Source of the DNA: Devosia sp. LC5
GTDB lineage: Bacteria; Pseudomonadota; Alphaproteobacteria; Rhizobiales; Devosiaceae
DNA: 64,000 nt
Direction: 5' to 3'
NCBI RefSeq assembly: GCF_000735585.1
Contig: NZ_JNNO01000004.1
Coordinates: 1 to 64,000, forward strand
Below, one piece after another: positions 26,978-35,973 of this stretch. How positions within the stretch are numbered: the first letter of the stretch is position 1; each line of letters begins with the position of its first letter. The notes beneath the pieces were generated by a model, which was not told the origin of the DNA, ran no database searches, and saw nothing but the letters and a program-made list of their open reading frames with translations. The translations under genes were made by a program, and so were the position numbers.

Positions 26978-28834
26978 ATGACAATGTTGCGTTGGTTTGA
27001 ACGGCGCCTGGAAGCCTACCCCTCGACGGAACCGACCGAGCCGCCCAAGGGCTTGCTGGCGTTCTGCCTTTATTACAGCCAGGGCGCCAAGAAGTGGCTG
27101 GCGCTGATGGCATTTGCCGCCGCGGCCGTGGCCATCGGCGAAATCATCATCTTCGGCTTTATCGGCGATGTGGTGAATTGGCTGGCCGGGGCAAATCCCG
27201 ACACCTTCCTGCAAACCGATGGCTGGAAACTCGCCCTTATGGGCGCGATGGTCATCTTTGTCCTGCCCGCATTCGCGCTGGTGTCGACGCTGACCATGCA
27301 CCAGACCCTGCTGGGCAATTTCCCGCAACGTATCCGCTGGATGAGCCATCGTTACCTCATCCGCCAGTCGATGAGCTATTTCCAGGATGAGTTTGCCGGC
27401 CGCATCGGCGCCAAGCTGATGCAGACCTCGCTCGCGGTGCGCGAAGTGGTCATGAAGCTGCTCGATATGCTGGTCTATGTCGTCGTGTATTTCACCGGCG
27501 CGGTGATCCTGGCGGCTTCGGCCGATTGGCGGCTGGCCATTCCGTTCCTGGTCTGGCTCGCCGCCTATGTCTCGATGATGTTCTATTTCATCCCGCGCAT
27601 GGGCAAGATTTCCCAGGCGCAGGCTGATGCGCGCTCGATGATGACTGGCCGTATCGTCGACAGCTACACCAATATCGCCACGGTCAAGCTCTTCAGCCAC
27701 TCCAACCGCGAGGAGAGCTACGCCAAGGAGGCGATGGACGAGTTCCTCGACACCGTCTACCGGCAGATGCGGCTCTTTACCGTGCTCAATATGCTGGTGC
27801 TGTGGTCCAATGCCCTGCTGCTCTTTGCGGTGGGGGCAACCGGCATCTGGCTGTGGATGCAGGGGCTGATGAGTCCGGGTGCCCTGGCTGTGTCGCTGGG
27901 CCTGGTCATGCGATTCCAGGGCATGAGCCAGTGGGTGATGTGGGAAATGTCGTCCCTGTTCGAGAATATCGGCACGGTCAAGGACGGCATTGCGTCCTTC
28001 TCGCTTCCTCGTGTGGTCTCTGATGCCTCGGGTGCCCAGGCCATCGGCACCGTCAAGGGCGATATCAAGTTCGAGAATGTCTCGTTCCACTACGGCAAGA
28101 AAACCGGCGTGATCGACCATCTCAACCTGCATATCCGCCCGGGCGAAAAGATCGGCCTGGTCGGCCGCTCCGGCGCCGGCAAGTCGACCATCGTCAACCT
28201 GCTGCTCCGCTTCTACGATCGCGCCGATGGCCATATCTTCGTGGATGGGCAGGACATCGCCAAGGTCACGCAGGATAGCCTGCGCGCCAATATCGGCGTG
28301 GTGACGCAGGACACGTCCCTGCTGCATCGCTCGGTGCGCGACAACATCGTCTATGGCCGCCCCGACGCGACCGAGCAGATGATGCGCGAGGCGGCCGATC
28401 TTGCCGAGGCGACCGGCTTCATCGAGGGGCTGAGCGATCTGCAGGGCCGCAAGGGCTTCGATGCCCATGTCGGCGAGCGGGGTGTCAAGCTCTCGGGCGG
28501 ACAGCGGCAGCGTATCGCCATTGCCCGCGTCCTGCTCAAGAATGCGCCGATCCTGGTGCTCGACGAGGCCACGTCCGCCCTTGACAGCGAGGTCGAGGCG
28601 GCCATCCAGGGGCAACTGCAATTGCTGATGAAGGGCAAGACGGTGATCGCCATCGCCCACCGCCTCTCCACCATCGCCATGATGGACCGGCTGGTCGTGC
28701 TCGATAAGGGCGTCGTGGTCGAGCAGGGCACCCATGCCCAACTGCTTGAAACCGGCGGTATCTACGCCAGCCTTTGGCACCGCCAGTCCGGCGGCTTCAT
28801 CGACGCCGACCAGCCTGAAGAAGCGGCGCAATAA
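26978..28834 (+). CDS. ABC half-transporter with fused membrane and ATPase domains (exporter type)
   Basis: A 618-residue type IV/exporter half-transporter expected to act as a homodimer. Residues about 40-330 hold six membrane helices; the ATPase domain has Walker A GRSGAGKS (about 396), the Q-loop TQDTSLLHRSVRDNI, the signature LSGGQRQR (about 505), Walker B LDEATSALD (about 528) and the H-loop AHRLST. Resembles the multidrug/lipid exporter group (MsbA/Sav1866-like); substrate unknown. The SoxR-like operator in front suggests induction by redox-active compounds, as for SoxR-controlled efflux pumps in other bacteria. ATG at 26978, with a second at 26984. Confidence 0.88.
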   Translation: MTMLRWFERRLEAYPSTEPTEPPKGLLAFCLYYSQGAKKWLALMAFAAAAVAIGEIIIFGFIGDVVNWLAGANPDTFLQTDGWKLALMGAMVIFVLPAFALVSTLTMHQTLLGNFPQRIRWMSHRYLIRQSMSYFQDEFAGRIGAKLMQTSLAVREVVMKLLDMLVYVVVYFTGAVILAASADWRLAIPFLVWLAAYVSMMFYFIPRMGKISQAQADARSMMTGRIVDSYTNIATVKLFSHSNREESYAKEAMDEFLDTVYRQMRLFTVLNMLVLWSNALLLFAVGATGIWLWMQGLMSPGALAVSLGLVMRFQGMSQWVMWEMSSLFENIGTVKDGIASFSLPRVVSDASGAQAIGTVKGDIKFENVSFHYGKKTGVIDHLNLHIRPGEKIGLVGRSGAGKSTIVNLLLRFYDRADGHIFVDGQDIAKVTQDSLRANIGVVTQDTSLLHRSVRDNIVYGRPDATEQMMREAADLAEATGFIEGLSDLQGRKGFDAHVGERGVKLSGGQRQRIAIARVLLKNAPILVLDEATSALDSEVEAAIQGQLQLLMKGKTVIAIAHRLSTIAMMDRLVVLDKGVVVEQGTHAQLLETGGIYASLWHRQSGGFIDADQPEEAAQ

Positions 28835-28840
28835 TCGAAA

Positions 28841-28867
28841 CGGGCCCTGCCATTGCGGCGGGGCCCG
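28841..28867. terminator. Bidirectional hairpin between convergent genes
   Basis: CGGGCCCTGCC and GGCGGGGCCCG form an 11-base stem with one G-T pair and a 5-base loop, between the exporter stop (28834) and the stop of the minus-strand GGDEF/EAL gene (28869). It probably ends transcription from both sides. Confidence 0.65.
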
Positions 28868-28868
28868 G

Positions 28869-30839
28869 CTACTTTCCGGCGCCAAACAGGCGGTTGCGGC
28901 TGGCCTGCCAGCCCGGCTGCGGGCTTGATAGCTTTTCCAGCATCATCTGCTGGGTCATCGGCCGGCCAAACAGATAGCCTTGCATCACCGAGCCGCCCAG
29001 GCCCAGCAGGGCCTCGAGCTGTTCCTCGGTCTCGATGCCCTCGAACACGCAGGACACACCCAGGTTCCGGCACAGATCGATCGTGGTCTTGATGATGGCG
29101 CGGCTGGTCGCGTCGCTGTTGACCACGGCCACGAAGCTGCGATCGATTTTGATCCGATCCAGCGGCAGCTTCTGCACATGCGTCAGGCTCGAATGGCCGG
29201 TGCCGAAATCATCCAGCGCAATTCGCGAACCCAGCGCCAACAGCGCCAGCAGCGCCGCATTGGCCTGTTGCATATCGCCCATCACCGCTGTTTCGGTGAT
29301 TTCAAAATCGATCCGGCAGGGCGTTCCCGCCTTCCCGATCAGCGACACAATGCCCTCGATGGCGGTCATCGAACTGACGTCATGCGCCGAGAGGTTGACC
29401 GACAGCCGCATCGGCGGCGGCAATTGGTCGATCACCGCCAGGGCCTTGCGCACCACCGCCTGCGTGATCTTGGGCACGATGCCGGAATGCTCGGCCATCG
29501 GAATGAAATCGGCCGGCGATACTTCGCCCAGCACGGGGCTGCGCCAGCGCGCCAGCACTTCGTAGCCGGTGACGCGGTCGAGCGAGATATCGAATTGCGG
29601 CTGGAACAGCACATAGATTTCTTCATCAAGGTCGGCCGTGTGCAGGGCGTGTTCCATCGCGCGAACCCGGCTGATTTCCTCCTCGTGGCGGGCGGAAAAT
29701 ACCACGGCGCCGCCCCGCGCCTCCCGCTTGGCGACCGACGTCACGTAGTCGGCCCGGTCGAACAGAATTTCGGCTCCGTCCCCGGGCTGGGACAGCGCCA
29801 CCCCGGCCGAGGCCGTGACGTGCAGGCTCGCCTCGGCAAAGACGAAAGGGCGCCGCACCACTGCGCACAGCGTCTCGCCCCACGCGGCCACCTGCGTCTC
29901 GGTGCGCGGCTCATCGCAGATCAGCCCGAACTGGGCATTATCGAGCCGCGCCACATAAGCGCCCAGCGCGCGGGTGCGGTTGGCGACTTCCTGCAGCACA
30001 CGATCGCCCGCGGCGTGGCCAAAAATTTCATTGACCGATTTGAACTTGTCGAGATCAAGCCGGGCCACGCTCAGCCGCTTGCCCGCGGCGGCGGCCACAT
30101 CCAGTCGCGCCTGCAATTCACGGTGGAAGGTATGCCTGTTGGGCAGCCCGGTCAGGCTGTCGAGATGCGCCAGCCGCTCGTTTTCCGCATAAAGGCTTTG
30201 CGCTTCGTCCTGCTGGCGGGCCGTCTGCGAGCGGGAAGCGACAAGGGCCGCGAAATCGCGCGAATTGCCTGCCACCACCACCAGCAGGGCCAGGGTGATC
30301 AGCACCAGATTGATGGCCAGCACAACCAGCACAGGATTGCCGCTAAAGGCAAAAAATCCAAAGAACGGTACCAGTACGCCCATTGCCGACAATGCCGCCG
30401 CGACCCGCAGATAGCTGAGGCAGAACAGGCAGCAAATGCTGGTAATGGCCATGTAGAACACCACATGCGCCTGCTGGAAGGCATCGCCATGCGGAAACAG
30501 CGCCAGCGACCAGGCCGAGAACGCCACCGACAGTGAAATGGCGACATAGCTGGTGCTGGTGAGCAAGGTAGCGGCTTGCTCGCCCGTGAGCTCGCGATGC
30601 CGCTTGCTCCACCACATGCCCAGCCGCGCGAGGCACACCAGTATGAGCAGGCAGGGCACGCCATAGCGCAACGGGGCCGGCGCCGCGCTTTGAGTTAGGG
30701 CCAGCAAAATGCTGTTGGCCACGAGGATGGCGTAAAGCACGGGAGCCTGGCGGATGAAGGAGCGCGCCTGGGCCAGCGCAAGCTCCTGGTCTTTCGGCCG
30801 CGAGGCATAGCGCCCGGCCAATCTGTCAAATAGCGACAT
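28869..30839 (-). CDS. Membrane GGDEF-EAL protein, likely c-di-GMP phosphodiesterase
   Basis: A 656-residue second-messenger protein with about six N-terminal membrane spans (residues 35-190), a GGDEF-like domain (about 222-390) and an EAL domain (about 400-650). The catalytic GGDEF motif is replaced by DNAQF at 300-304, so cyclase activity is not expected; the domain may sense GTP. In the EAL domain the motif reads EVL (GYEVLARW) with the essential Glu kept, and LDDFGTGHSSL and KIDRSF are intact, which favours phosphodiesterase activity. It is a lone gene, so the controlled behaviour (motility, biofilm) is not shown. Confidence 0.85.
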   Translation of the reverse strand: MSLFDRLAGRYASRPKDQELALAQARSFIRQAPVLYAILVANSILLALTQSAAPAPLRYGVPCLLILVCLARLGMWWSKRHRELTGEQAATLLTSTSYVAISLSVAFSAWSLALFPHGDAFQQAHVVFYMAITSICCLFCLSYLRVAAALSAMGVLVPFFGFFAFSGNPVLVVLAINLVLITLALLVVVAGNSRDFAALVASRSQTARQQDEAQSLYAENERLAHLDSLTGLPNRHTFHRELQARLDVAAAAGKRLSVARLDLDKFKSVNEIFGHAAGDRVLQEVANRTRALGAYVARLDNAQFGLICDEPRTETQVAAWGETLCAVVRRPFVFAEASLHVTASAGVALSQPGDGAEILFDRADYVTSVAKREARGGAVVFSARHEEEISRVRAMEHALHTADLDEEIYVLFQPQFDISLDRVTGYEVLARWRSPVLGEVSPADFIPMAEHSGIVPKITQAVVRKALAVIDQLPPPMRLSVNLSAHDVSSMTAIEGIVSLIGKAGTPCRIDFEITETAVMGDMQQANAALLALLALGSRIALDDFGTGHSSLTHVQKLPLDRIKIDRSFVAVVNSDATSRAIIKTTIDLCRNLGVSCVFEGIETEEQLEALLGLGGSVMQGYLFGRPMTQQMMLEKLSSPQPGWQASRNRLFGAGK

Positions 30840-31056
30840 GGTCTACGAGCCCCCTCGTCGGGGCATATTACGCAATCAACCCCTAATACATCGGTAACTC
30901 GTGCTGACCTAGTTGCCAGCTTCCGCAACGTTGCAAAAATCTGCTTTCGCCCATTGGCGATTCGGCCTGAACAGGCTAAAAACCGTTTCCGAAATCGATT
31001 GCATAAGCACTTCGCAAGGACAGACGCCCGCTCGCGGCGTCTTGGAGGAGATCTCA

Positions 31057-33573
31057 ATGTCAGCACCGGCCTATTCCGCCCTCGATCTGGGCGGCGTCTT
31101 CAACCTGTCCTCTCCGACCAGCGATATCGCCGTGCCGATCACGCTGCCCGGCGATGTGCATTCGGCACTGCTGGCAGCCGATCGCCTGCCCGATCCCTAT
31201 TACGGCGAAAACGAAAAAACCGTCATGTGGGTCGGCGAAACGGCCTGGACTGTCGAACGCGACTTTACCGCAACGGCCACTGATATCGAGGGCTACCTGA
31301 CGCTGACCCTGGCTGAGGTCGATTGCATCGCCACCATCCTGCTCAATGGCGAGGTGATCGCCAAAACCCAGAATTCTTTCGTCCGCAACGATATCGACGT
31401 CACCGGCAAGGTCCGCGCTGGCGAGAATACATTGCGCATCGAATTCGACATCACCCCCGATGTCGCCAAGGCCCGCGCCGACGCGCACCCATTCCCGATC
31501 CCCTTCACCAAGAATTACCAGACCAACGGCCTGAAGGGCATCCACATGAATTTCGTCCGCAAGGCCGCGTGCCATGCGGGTTGGGATTGGGGCATCTGCC
31601 TCATGCCCATCGGCGTCTATGGCACGATGAGCCTGCGCAAATCGCGCCTCGCCCGCCAGGATAGCGTGCAGGTCGATCAGGCCCACGGCAAAAATAGCGT
31701 CGAACTCGCCGTCAAAACCCACATCTTCGCCTTCGCCCATGGCGAGGTCGAGATCGAGCACACCATCGATGGCCAGACCATCACCGACAAAATCGTGGTC
31801 AACAAGGGCGACAACGTCGTCACCCACAACCTGACCATCCACAATCCCAAGCTGTGGTGGCCAGCCGGGCAGGGCGCCCAACCGCTCTATGAGCTCGTGA
31901 CCAATCTCGAAGGCGAAAAAACCAGTCGCAAGATTGGCCTGCGCAAGCTCGAATGGGTCATCGAAAAGGACGAGATCGACCACACCTTCAAATGCCGCAT
32001 CAATGGCCGCGACATCACCATGATGGGCGCCAACTGGATTCCGGCAGACGCCATCCCATCCCGCATCACCCCCGCCGTCATTCGCGACCTGCTCGACAGC
32101 GCCAAGGCCGCCAATATGAACATGCTCCGCATCTGGGGCGGCGGGCAGTATGAGCCCGACTATTTCTACGATCTCTGCGACGAGTTGGGCATCCTGCTCT
32201 GGCACGATTTCATGTTCGCCTGCATGAGCTATCCGTCAGACCGGCCATTCCTTGACAATGTCCGCACCGAGATCACCCAGCAAATCCGCCGCCTCTCCCA
32301 CCATGCCTCGATCGCCCTGTGGTGCGGCGACAATGAAGTGATCGGCTCGCTCGGCTGGTACGAGGAAACCAAGGCTGCGCCCGAGCGCTACGTCGCCAAT
32401 TACGACCGCCTCAATTCCATGCTCGGCAATATCGTCGAGGACGAGGACCCTATCCGCCGCTTCTGGCCGTCCTCGCCGTCCATGGGCTATCTCGACTTTT
32501 CCGATGGCTGGCATGCCGATACCCGTGGCGACACCCATTATTGGGACGTCTGGCATTCGGCCAAGAGCTTCGAAGCCTATCGCAGCGTCAATCCGCGCTT
32601 TGCCTCCGAATTCGGCTTCCAGTCCTTCACCTCGATGAATGTCATCGAGACCTTCACCGAGCCCAAGGATCGCAATCCATCCTCCCCGGTGATGGAAAAT
32701 CACCAGCGCAATGCCGGCGGCAATGCGCGCATTCTCGAAACCATGACGCGCTATTTCCGCTTCCCGCGCGATTTCGACCAGATGGTGTTCCTGTCCCAGA
32801 TCCAGCAGGGCCTCGCCATCAAGACCGCCATTGAATATTGGCGCTCCACCAAGCCGCGCTGCATGGGCACGCTCTATTGGCAGATCAACGATATCTGGCC
32901 GGTCGCGTCCTGGTCGAGCCTCGATTACGGCGGACAGTGGAAACTGCTGCAATACATGGCCAAGCGCTTCTTCCTGCCTGTCAATGTCGTTGCCGTTCCC
33001 GAGCATGACGCAGTTCTCAAGAATTCGCGCGGCACCCCCGTCGAAGGCGCGCCACCCGACCGCATCGTCTTCAAGGGTATCAACGACACAGCTCGCCCGG
33101 TCAGCATTTCTCTCGAAATCCGGGCCGTCAAAATCAGCGGCGGTGATCGTGTGGTCTCCTCCACCAATGCCGCCATCGGCCCCGACGCCGCGCTCGCTCT
33201 CGCCAGCGTGGACTTTGCCGATCTGGCTGAGGATGAATTCCTGTTCTTCTCCTGGAAGGACGCCTCGGGCAACCTGCTCGGCGAAAACGACTACTTCCCC
33301 AAGCCTTACAAGGCCTACGAATTGGTTACGCCCACTGTCACCGCCCAATGGTCGGAGCGCAATGGCGCTCCGCTGCTGACGCTTGAGACCGATAAGCCGG
33401 CGCTATTCGTCACCGCGACCGTCGATCTGCCGGGCTATTTCTCCGATAACGCCCTGACCCTGCTGCCCGGCCGCAGGGCCGAGCTCACTTTCACCCCACG
33501 CCACGGCGCTGCACCGTCCGCGGCTGAACTGGTCAAATCGCTCAAGGTCCGCAACCTGAGCGAGACGTTCTAA
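31057..33573 (+). CDS. Glycoside hydrolase family 2 beta-mannosidase-like enzyme
   Basis: An 838-residue cytoplasmic glycosidase. N-terminal jelly-roll sugar-binding domain (FNLSSPTSDIAVPITLPGDVHSALLA), Ig-like domain, TIM-barrel catalytic domain with proposed acid/base Glu near 425 (WCGDNEV) and nucleophile near 519 (SEFGFQS), then C-terminal Ig-like domains. The WGGGQYEPDYFYDLCDELGILLWHDFMFAC stretch, quoted here only in part as WGGGQYEPDYFYD, is typical of GH2 mannosidases. The ATG at 31057 has GGAGGAG 6 bases upstream. It stands alone, without a transporter. An AAATCGATT-like dyad at 30991-31002 might be a LacI-type operator. Confidence 0.85.
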   Translation: MSAPAYSALDLGGVFNLSSPTSDIAVPITLPGDVHSALLAADRLPDPYYGENEKTVMWVGETAWTVERDFTATATDIEGYLTLTLAEVDCIATILLNGEVIAKTQNSFVRNDIDVTGKVRAGENTLRIEFDITPDVAKARADAHPFPIPFTKNYQTNGLKGIHMNFVRKAACHAGWDWGICLMPIGVYGTMSLRKSRLARQDSVQVDQAHGKNSVELAVKTHIFAFAHGEVEIEHTIDGQTITDKIVVNKGDNVVTHNLTIHNPKLWWPAGQGAQPLYELVTNLEGEKTSRKIGLRKLEWVIEKDEIDHTFKCRINGRDITMMGANWIPADAIPSRITPAVIRDLLDSAKAANMNMLRIWGGGQYEPDYFYDLCDELGILLWHDFMFACMSYPSDRPFLDNVRTEITQQIRRLSHHASIALWCGDNEVIGSLGWYEETKAAPERYVANYDRLNSMLGNIVEDEDPIRRFWPSSPSMGYLDFSDGWHADTRGDTHYWDVWHSAKSFEAYRSVNPRFASEFGFQSFTSMNVIETFTEPKDRNPSSPVMENHQRNAGGNARILETMTRYFRFPRDFDQMVFLSQIQQGLAIKTAIEYWRSTKPRCMGTLYWQINDIWPVASWSSLDYGGQWKLLQYMAKRFFLPVNVVAVPEHDAVLKNSRGTPVEGAPPDRIVFKGINDTARPVSISLEIRAVKISGGDRVVSSTNAAIGPDAALALASVDFADLAEDEFLFFSWKDASGNLLGENDYFPKPYKAYELVTPTVTAQWSERNGAPLLTLETDKPALFVTATVDLPGYFSDNALTLLPGRRAELTFTPRHGAAPSAAELVKSLKVRNLSETF

Positions 33574-33599
33574 ACTACTCCAGGAGAGCGATTATTGCT

Positions 33600-33620
33600 G
33601 CCCATGTCGTTGACATGGGC
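33600..33620 (+). terminator. Hairpin after the GH2 gene
   Basis: GCCCATGTC-GTT-GACATGGGC is a perfect 9-base stem with a 3-base loop, 27 bases after the mannosidase stop. There is no T run, so it may be a weak terminator or an RNA-stabilising structure. Confidence 0.5.
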
Positions 33621-33682
33621 GGCCGCATCTTCCATCGCTACGTCTGTCGCGCGCTATTCCTTGCGCCGGTTCGGAACCAGCC

Positions 33683-34600
33683 ATGTCCGCTCAGATTGCG
33701 CCCGTTGAGGAGCGCCACAATACCGGTATAGGCATTCTGCTACTGTCGCAGCTGATCTTGCTGGTCCTTGATACCTCAGCCAAGTGGATGTCCGCCCAGG
33801 GCATTCCCACCGGCGAGATCGTGTTCATGCGCTATGCCGTCCACGTCGCGCTCATCCTGGTCTTCATCTGGCCCCTGCGTGGCCGCGATCTATTCCGCAC
33901 GCGCAATTGGAAACTCGAAGTCCTGCGCGGCATCTGCCTGCTGCTGACCACAGCCGGCAATTTCCTGGCCATGCGCTACCTGCCGCTGACGGTCACCGGA
34001 GCGTTGATCTTCACCAGCCCGCTGATGATCTGCGCCCTGTCCGGTCCACTACTGGGCGAAACCGTCGGCTGGCGGCGCTGGCTTGCCATTCTCGCCGGTT
34101 TCGTCGGCATCCTGATCATCGTGCGGCCCGGCACCGAGGCCTTTCAGCCGGCCTCACTGCTGGGGCTTGGGGCAGCCTTGTTCCTGGCGCTCTTCTCGAT
34201 CATCACCCGCAAGCTGGCCGGCGTCGACAGCGCCATGACGCAGCAGTTCTACGCCGGCGCAGTGGCGCTGCTCCTCGTCACGCCCGTTGCGTTCACAAGT
34301 TGGGTCTGGCCATCCAATGGCATCACCTGGCTCGCCTTTTTCGCGGCAGGGACGGTGGGCATGATCGGTCATATCCTGATTTCGGTTGCCCATCGCTACG
34401 CGCCGCCATCCACCCTGGCGCCGTTCAATTATCTGACGCTGCTCTACCTGGCCATCGTCAGCTGGCTGATCTTCAACCAGCCGCCCGACCACTGGTTCTA
34501 TCTTGGTGCCGGCTTCATCATTGCCAGCGGCCTATATATCTGGCTCCGCGAACGCTCGTTGCAAAAGCGCGCAATCTCGGTGGAAACCATCGTCGACTAG
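33683..34600 (+). CDS. EamA-family (DMT superfamily) membrane transporter
   Basis: A 305-residue inner-membrane protein with about ten hydrophobic spans in two repeated EamA units, for example LLLSQLILLVLDTSAKWMS in the first and ALFLALFSIITRKLAG in the second. The family moves small metabolites such as amino acids or nucleosides, often outward; the substrate here is unknown. Its stop codon overlaps the convergent NDH-2 stop by 4 bases. Start ATG at 33683 with a poor ribosome site. Confidence 0.8.
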   Translation: MSAQIAPVEERHNTGIGILLLSQLILLVLDTSAKWMSAQGIPTGEIVFMRYAVHVALILVFIWPLRGRDLFRTRNWKLEVLRGICLLLTTAGNFLAMRYLPLTVTGALIFTSPLMICALSGPLLGETVGWRRWLAILAGFVGILIIVRPGTEAFQPASLLGLGAALFLALFSIITRKLAGVDSAMTQQFYAGAVALLLVTPVAFTSWVWPSNGITWLAFFAAGTVGMIGHILISVAHRYAPPSTLAPFNYLTLLYLAIVSWLIFNQPPDHWFYLGAGFIIASGLYIWLRERSLQKRAISVETIVD

Positions 34601-35889
34601 CCCTTGGCAATTTCCTCGATCGGTGCCTTTTTGGTCGCATCGCCCTGAGTGATCAGCCGGGCGCTGCGCTGCCCGCTGAGGTAAATCCACAGCCAGCTCA
34701 TTGCCACAAAGAGCCGGTTCTTGGTGTCGATCAGGAAATAGATATGGGCCAGCCCCCATGCCCACCAGGCGATCCAGCCCTTGAGGCGAATCCAGCCAAA
34801 ATCGATGACGGCCGCCCGCTTGCCGATGGTGGCGATGTCCCCGGCATGCTTGTAGCGGAACGGCTTGGCGCTGGTGTCACCGGCCAGCCGCGCCTTGATG
34901 ACATTGGCCGCATGCCGTCCGCTCTGCTTGGCCGCATCGCCCACGCCGGGCACCGGCTTGCCGTCCGGCATGGTGATGCTCGCCGTGTCGCCCACCACGA
35001 ATACATCCGGCAGGCCCGGTACGCTCATATCCGGTTCGACTCGCACACGTCCGGCCCGATCAGGCTCGACACCCAGCCACTTGGCGGCCGGCGACGCCTG
35101 CACGCCCGCGGCCCAGATAATGGTATTGGCCTCGATCCGTCTGTCGCCATAGACCACGCCCTTGGCATCGACATTGGTCACCGCCGCGCCCAGCTCCACC
35201 TCAACACCCAGCCGCTGCAGCGCGCCCAGGGTGTATTCCGATAGCTCCGGCTTGAAATTGGCCAATACCTTTTGACCGCCCTCGATCAGCACCACGCGAG
35301 CCTGCTCGGGCTCAATCACACGGAAATTGTCCCTGAGGCTGATCTTGGCCAATTCGATAATGGCGCCCGCCAGCTCCACGCCGGTCGGCCCAGCCCCGAT
35401 GATAACAAAGGTCATCAAGGCCTGTCGCTTGGCCGGATCACTCTCCCGCTCTGCGGCCTCGAACGCCAGCAACAACTTGCGCCGGATGGTCGTTGCGTCT
35501 TCCAGCGTCTTCAGGCCTGGTGCGAACTGCTCCCAATCGTCATGGCCGAAATAGGCATGTCGCGCGCCGGTCGCGATGATCAGGCTGTCATAGGAAACAG
35601 GCTCTCCGTCCTCGATCTGCACGATCTTGGCCGCAGTATCGACACCGATGACCGTCGCCAGCAGCGTGCGCACATCGCCGCGTTTGCGTAGAATACCGCG
35701 GATCGGCCAGGCAATTTCAGAGGTGCTGAGCGAGGCGGTAGCCACCTGATAGAGCAGGGGTTGAAACAGATGATGATTGCGCCGGTCGATCAGCGTCACG
35801 TCCGCATCGGCACCCGCCAGCGCTTGCGCTGCCGACAAGCCGCCAAAACCGCCGCCCACGATGACAATTCTATGCTTGGCGGCGCTCAT
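34597..35889 (-). CDS. ndh: Type II NADH dehydrogenase-like FAD enzyme (NDH-2)
   Basis: A 430-residue non-proton-pumping NADH:quinone oxidoreductase. Two Rossmann motifs: IVIVGGGFGGLSAAQAL at the N-terminus for FAD and VIIGAGPTGVELAGAI for NADH, plus YDSLIIATGARHAYFG and the C-terminal GWIAWWAWGLAHIYFLI that attaches these enzymes to the membrane. The ATG at 35889 has AAGGAGAG 7 bases before it; the open frame extends 12 codons further but lacks a ribosome site there. The leader carries a pairing-switch-like structure (35898-35973). Downstream of the FGGY kinase gene on the same strand. Confidence 0.88.
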   Translation of the reverse strand: MSAAKHRIVIVGGGFGGLSAAQALAGADADVTLIDRRNHHLFQPLLYQVATASLSTSEIAWPIRGILRKRGDVRTLLATVIGVDTAAKIVQIEDGEPVSYDSLIIATGARHAYFGHDDWEQFAPGLKTLEDATTIRRKLLLAFEAAERESDPAKRQALMTFVIIGAGPTGVELAGAIIELAKISLRDNFRVIEPEQARVVLIEGGQKVLANFKPELSEYTLGALQRLGVEVELGAAVTNVDAKGVVYGDRRIEANTIIWAAGVQASPAAKWLGVEPDRAGRVRVEPDMSVPGLPDVFVVGDTASITMPDGKPVPGVGDAAKQSGRHAANVIKARLAGDTSAKPFRYKHAGDIATIGKRAAVIDFGWIRLKGWIAWWAWGLAHIYFLIDTKNRLFVAMSWLWIYLSGQRSARLITQGDATKKAPIEEIAKG

Positions 35890-35897
35890 ATCGCTCT

Positions 35898-35973
35898 CCT
35901 TGTGTGCTGCTTCTGAGCTAAGCACACAAGGTCCGCTTCACAACAGCGCCTGCTGCAAGGCTCGTGTGCTTAG
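35898..35973 (-). promoter_or_regulatory. Alternating hairpin over the ndh ribosome binding site
   Basis: On the minus strand three segments can pair: CTAAGCACAC (35973-35964), the central CTTGTGTGCTTAG (35930-35918) and AGCACACAAGG (35908-35898). The central one pairs perfectly over 10 bases with the first, or over 11 bases (CCTTGTGTGCT with AGCACACAAGG) with the third, whose AAGG is part of the ndh ribosome site. The first segment includes the stop codon of the upstream kinase gene, so ribosomes finishing there could decide which pair forms. It could instead be a DNA operator with three AGCACAC half-sites. Confidence 0.5.

Noticed and set aside
26969-28885. Long minus-strand frame covering the ABC exporter
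   Set aside because: Directly antisense to a canonical ABC protein with all ATPase motifs; no family resemblance of its own.
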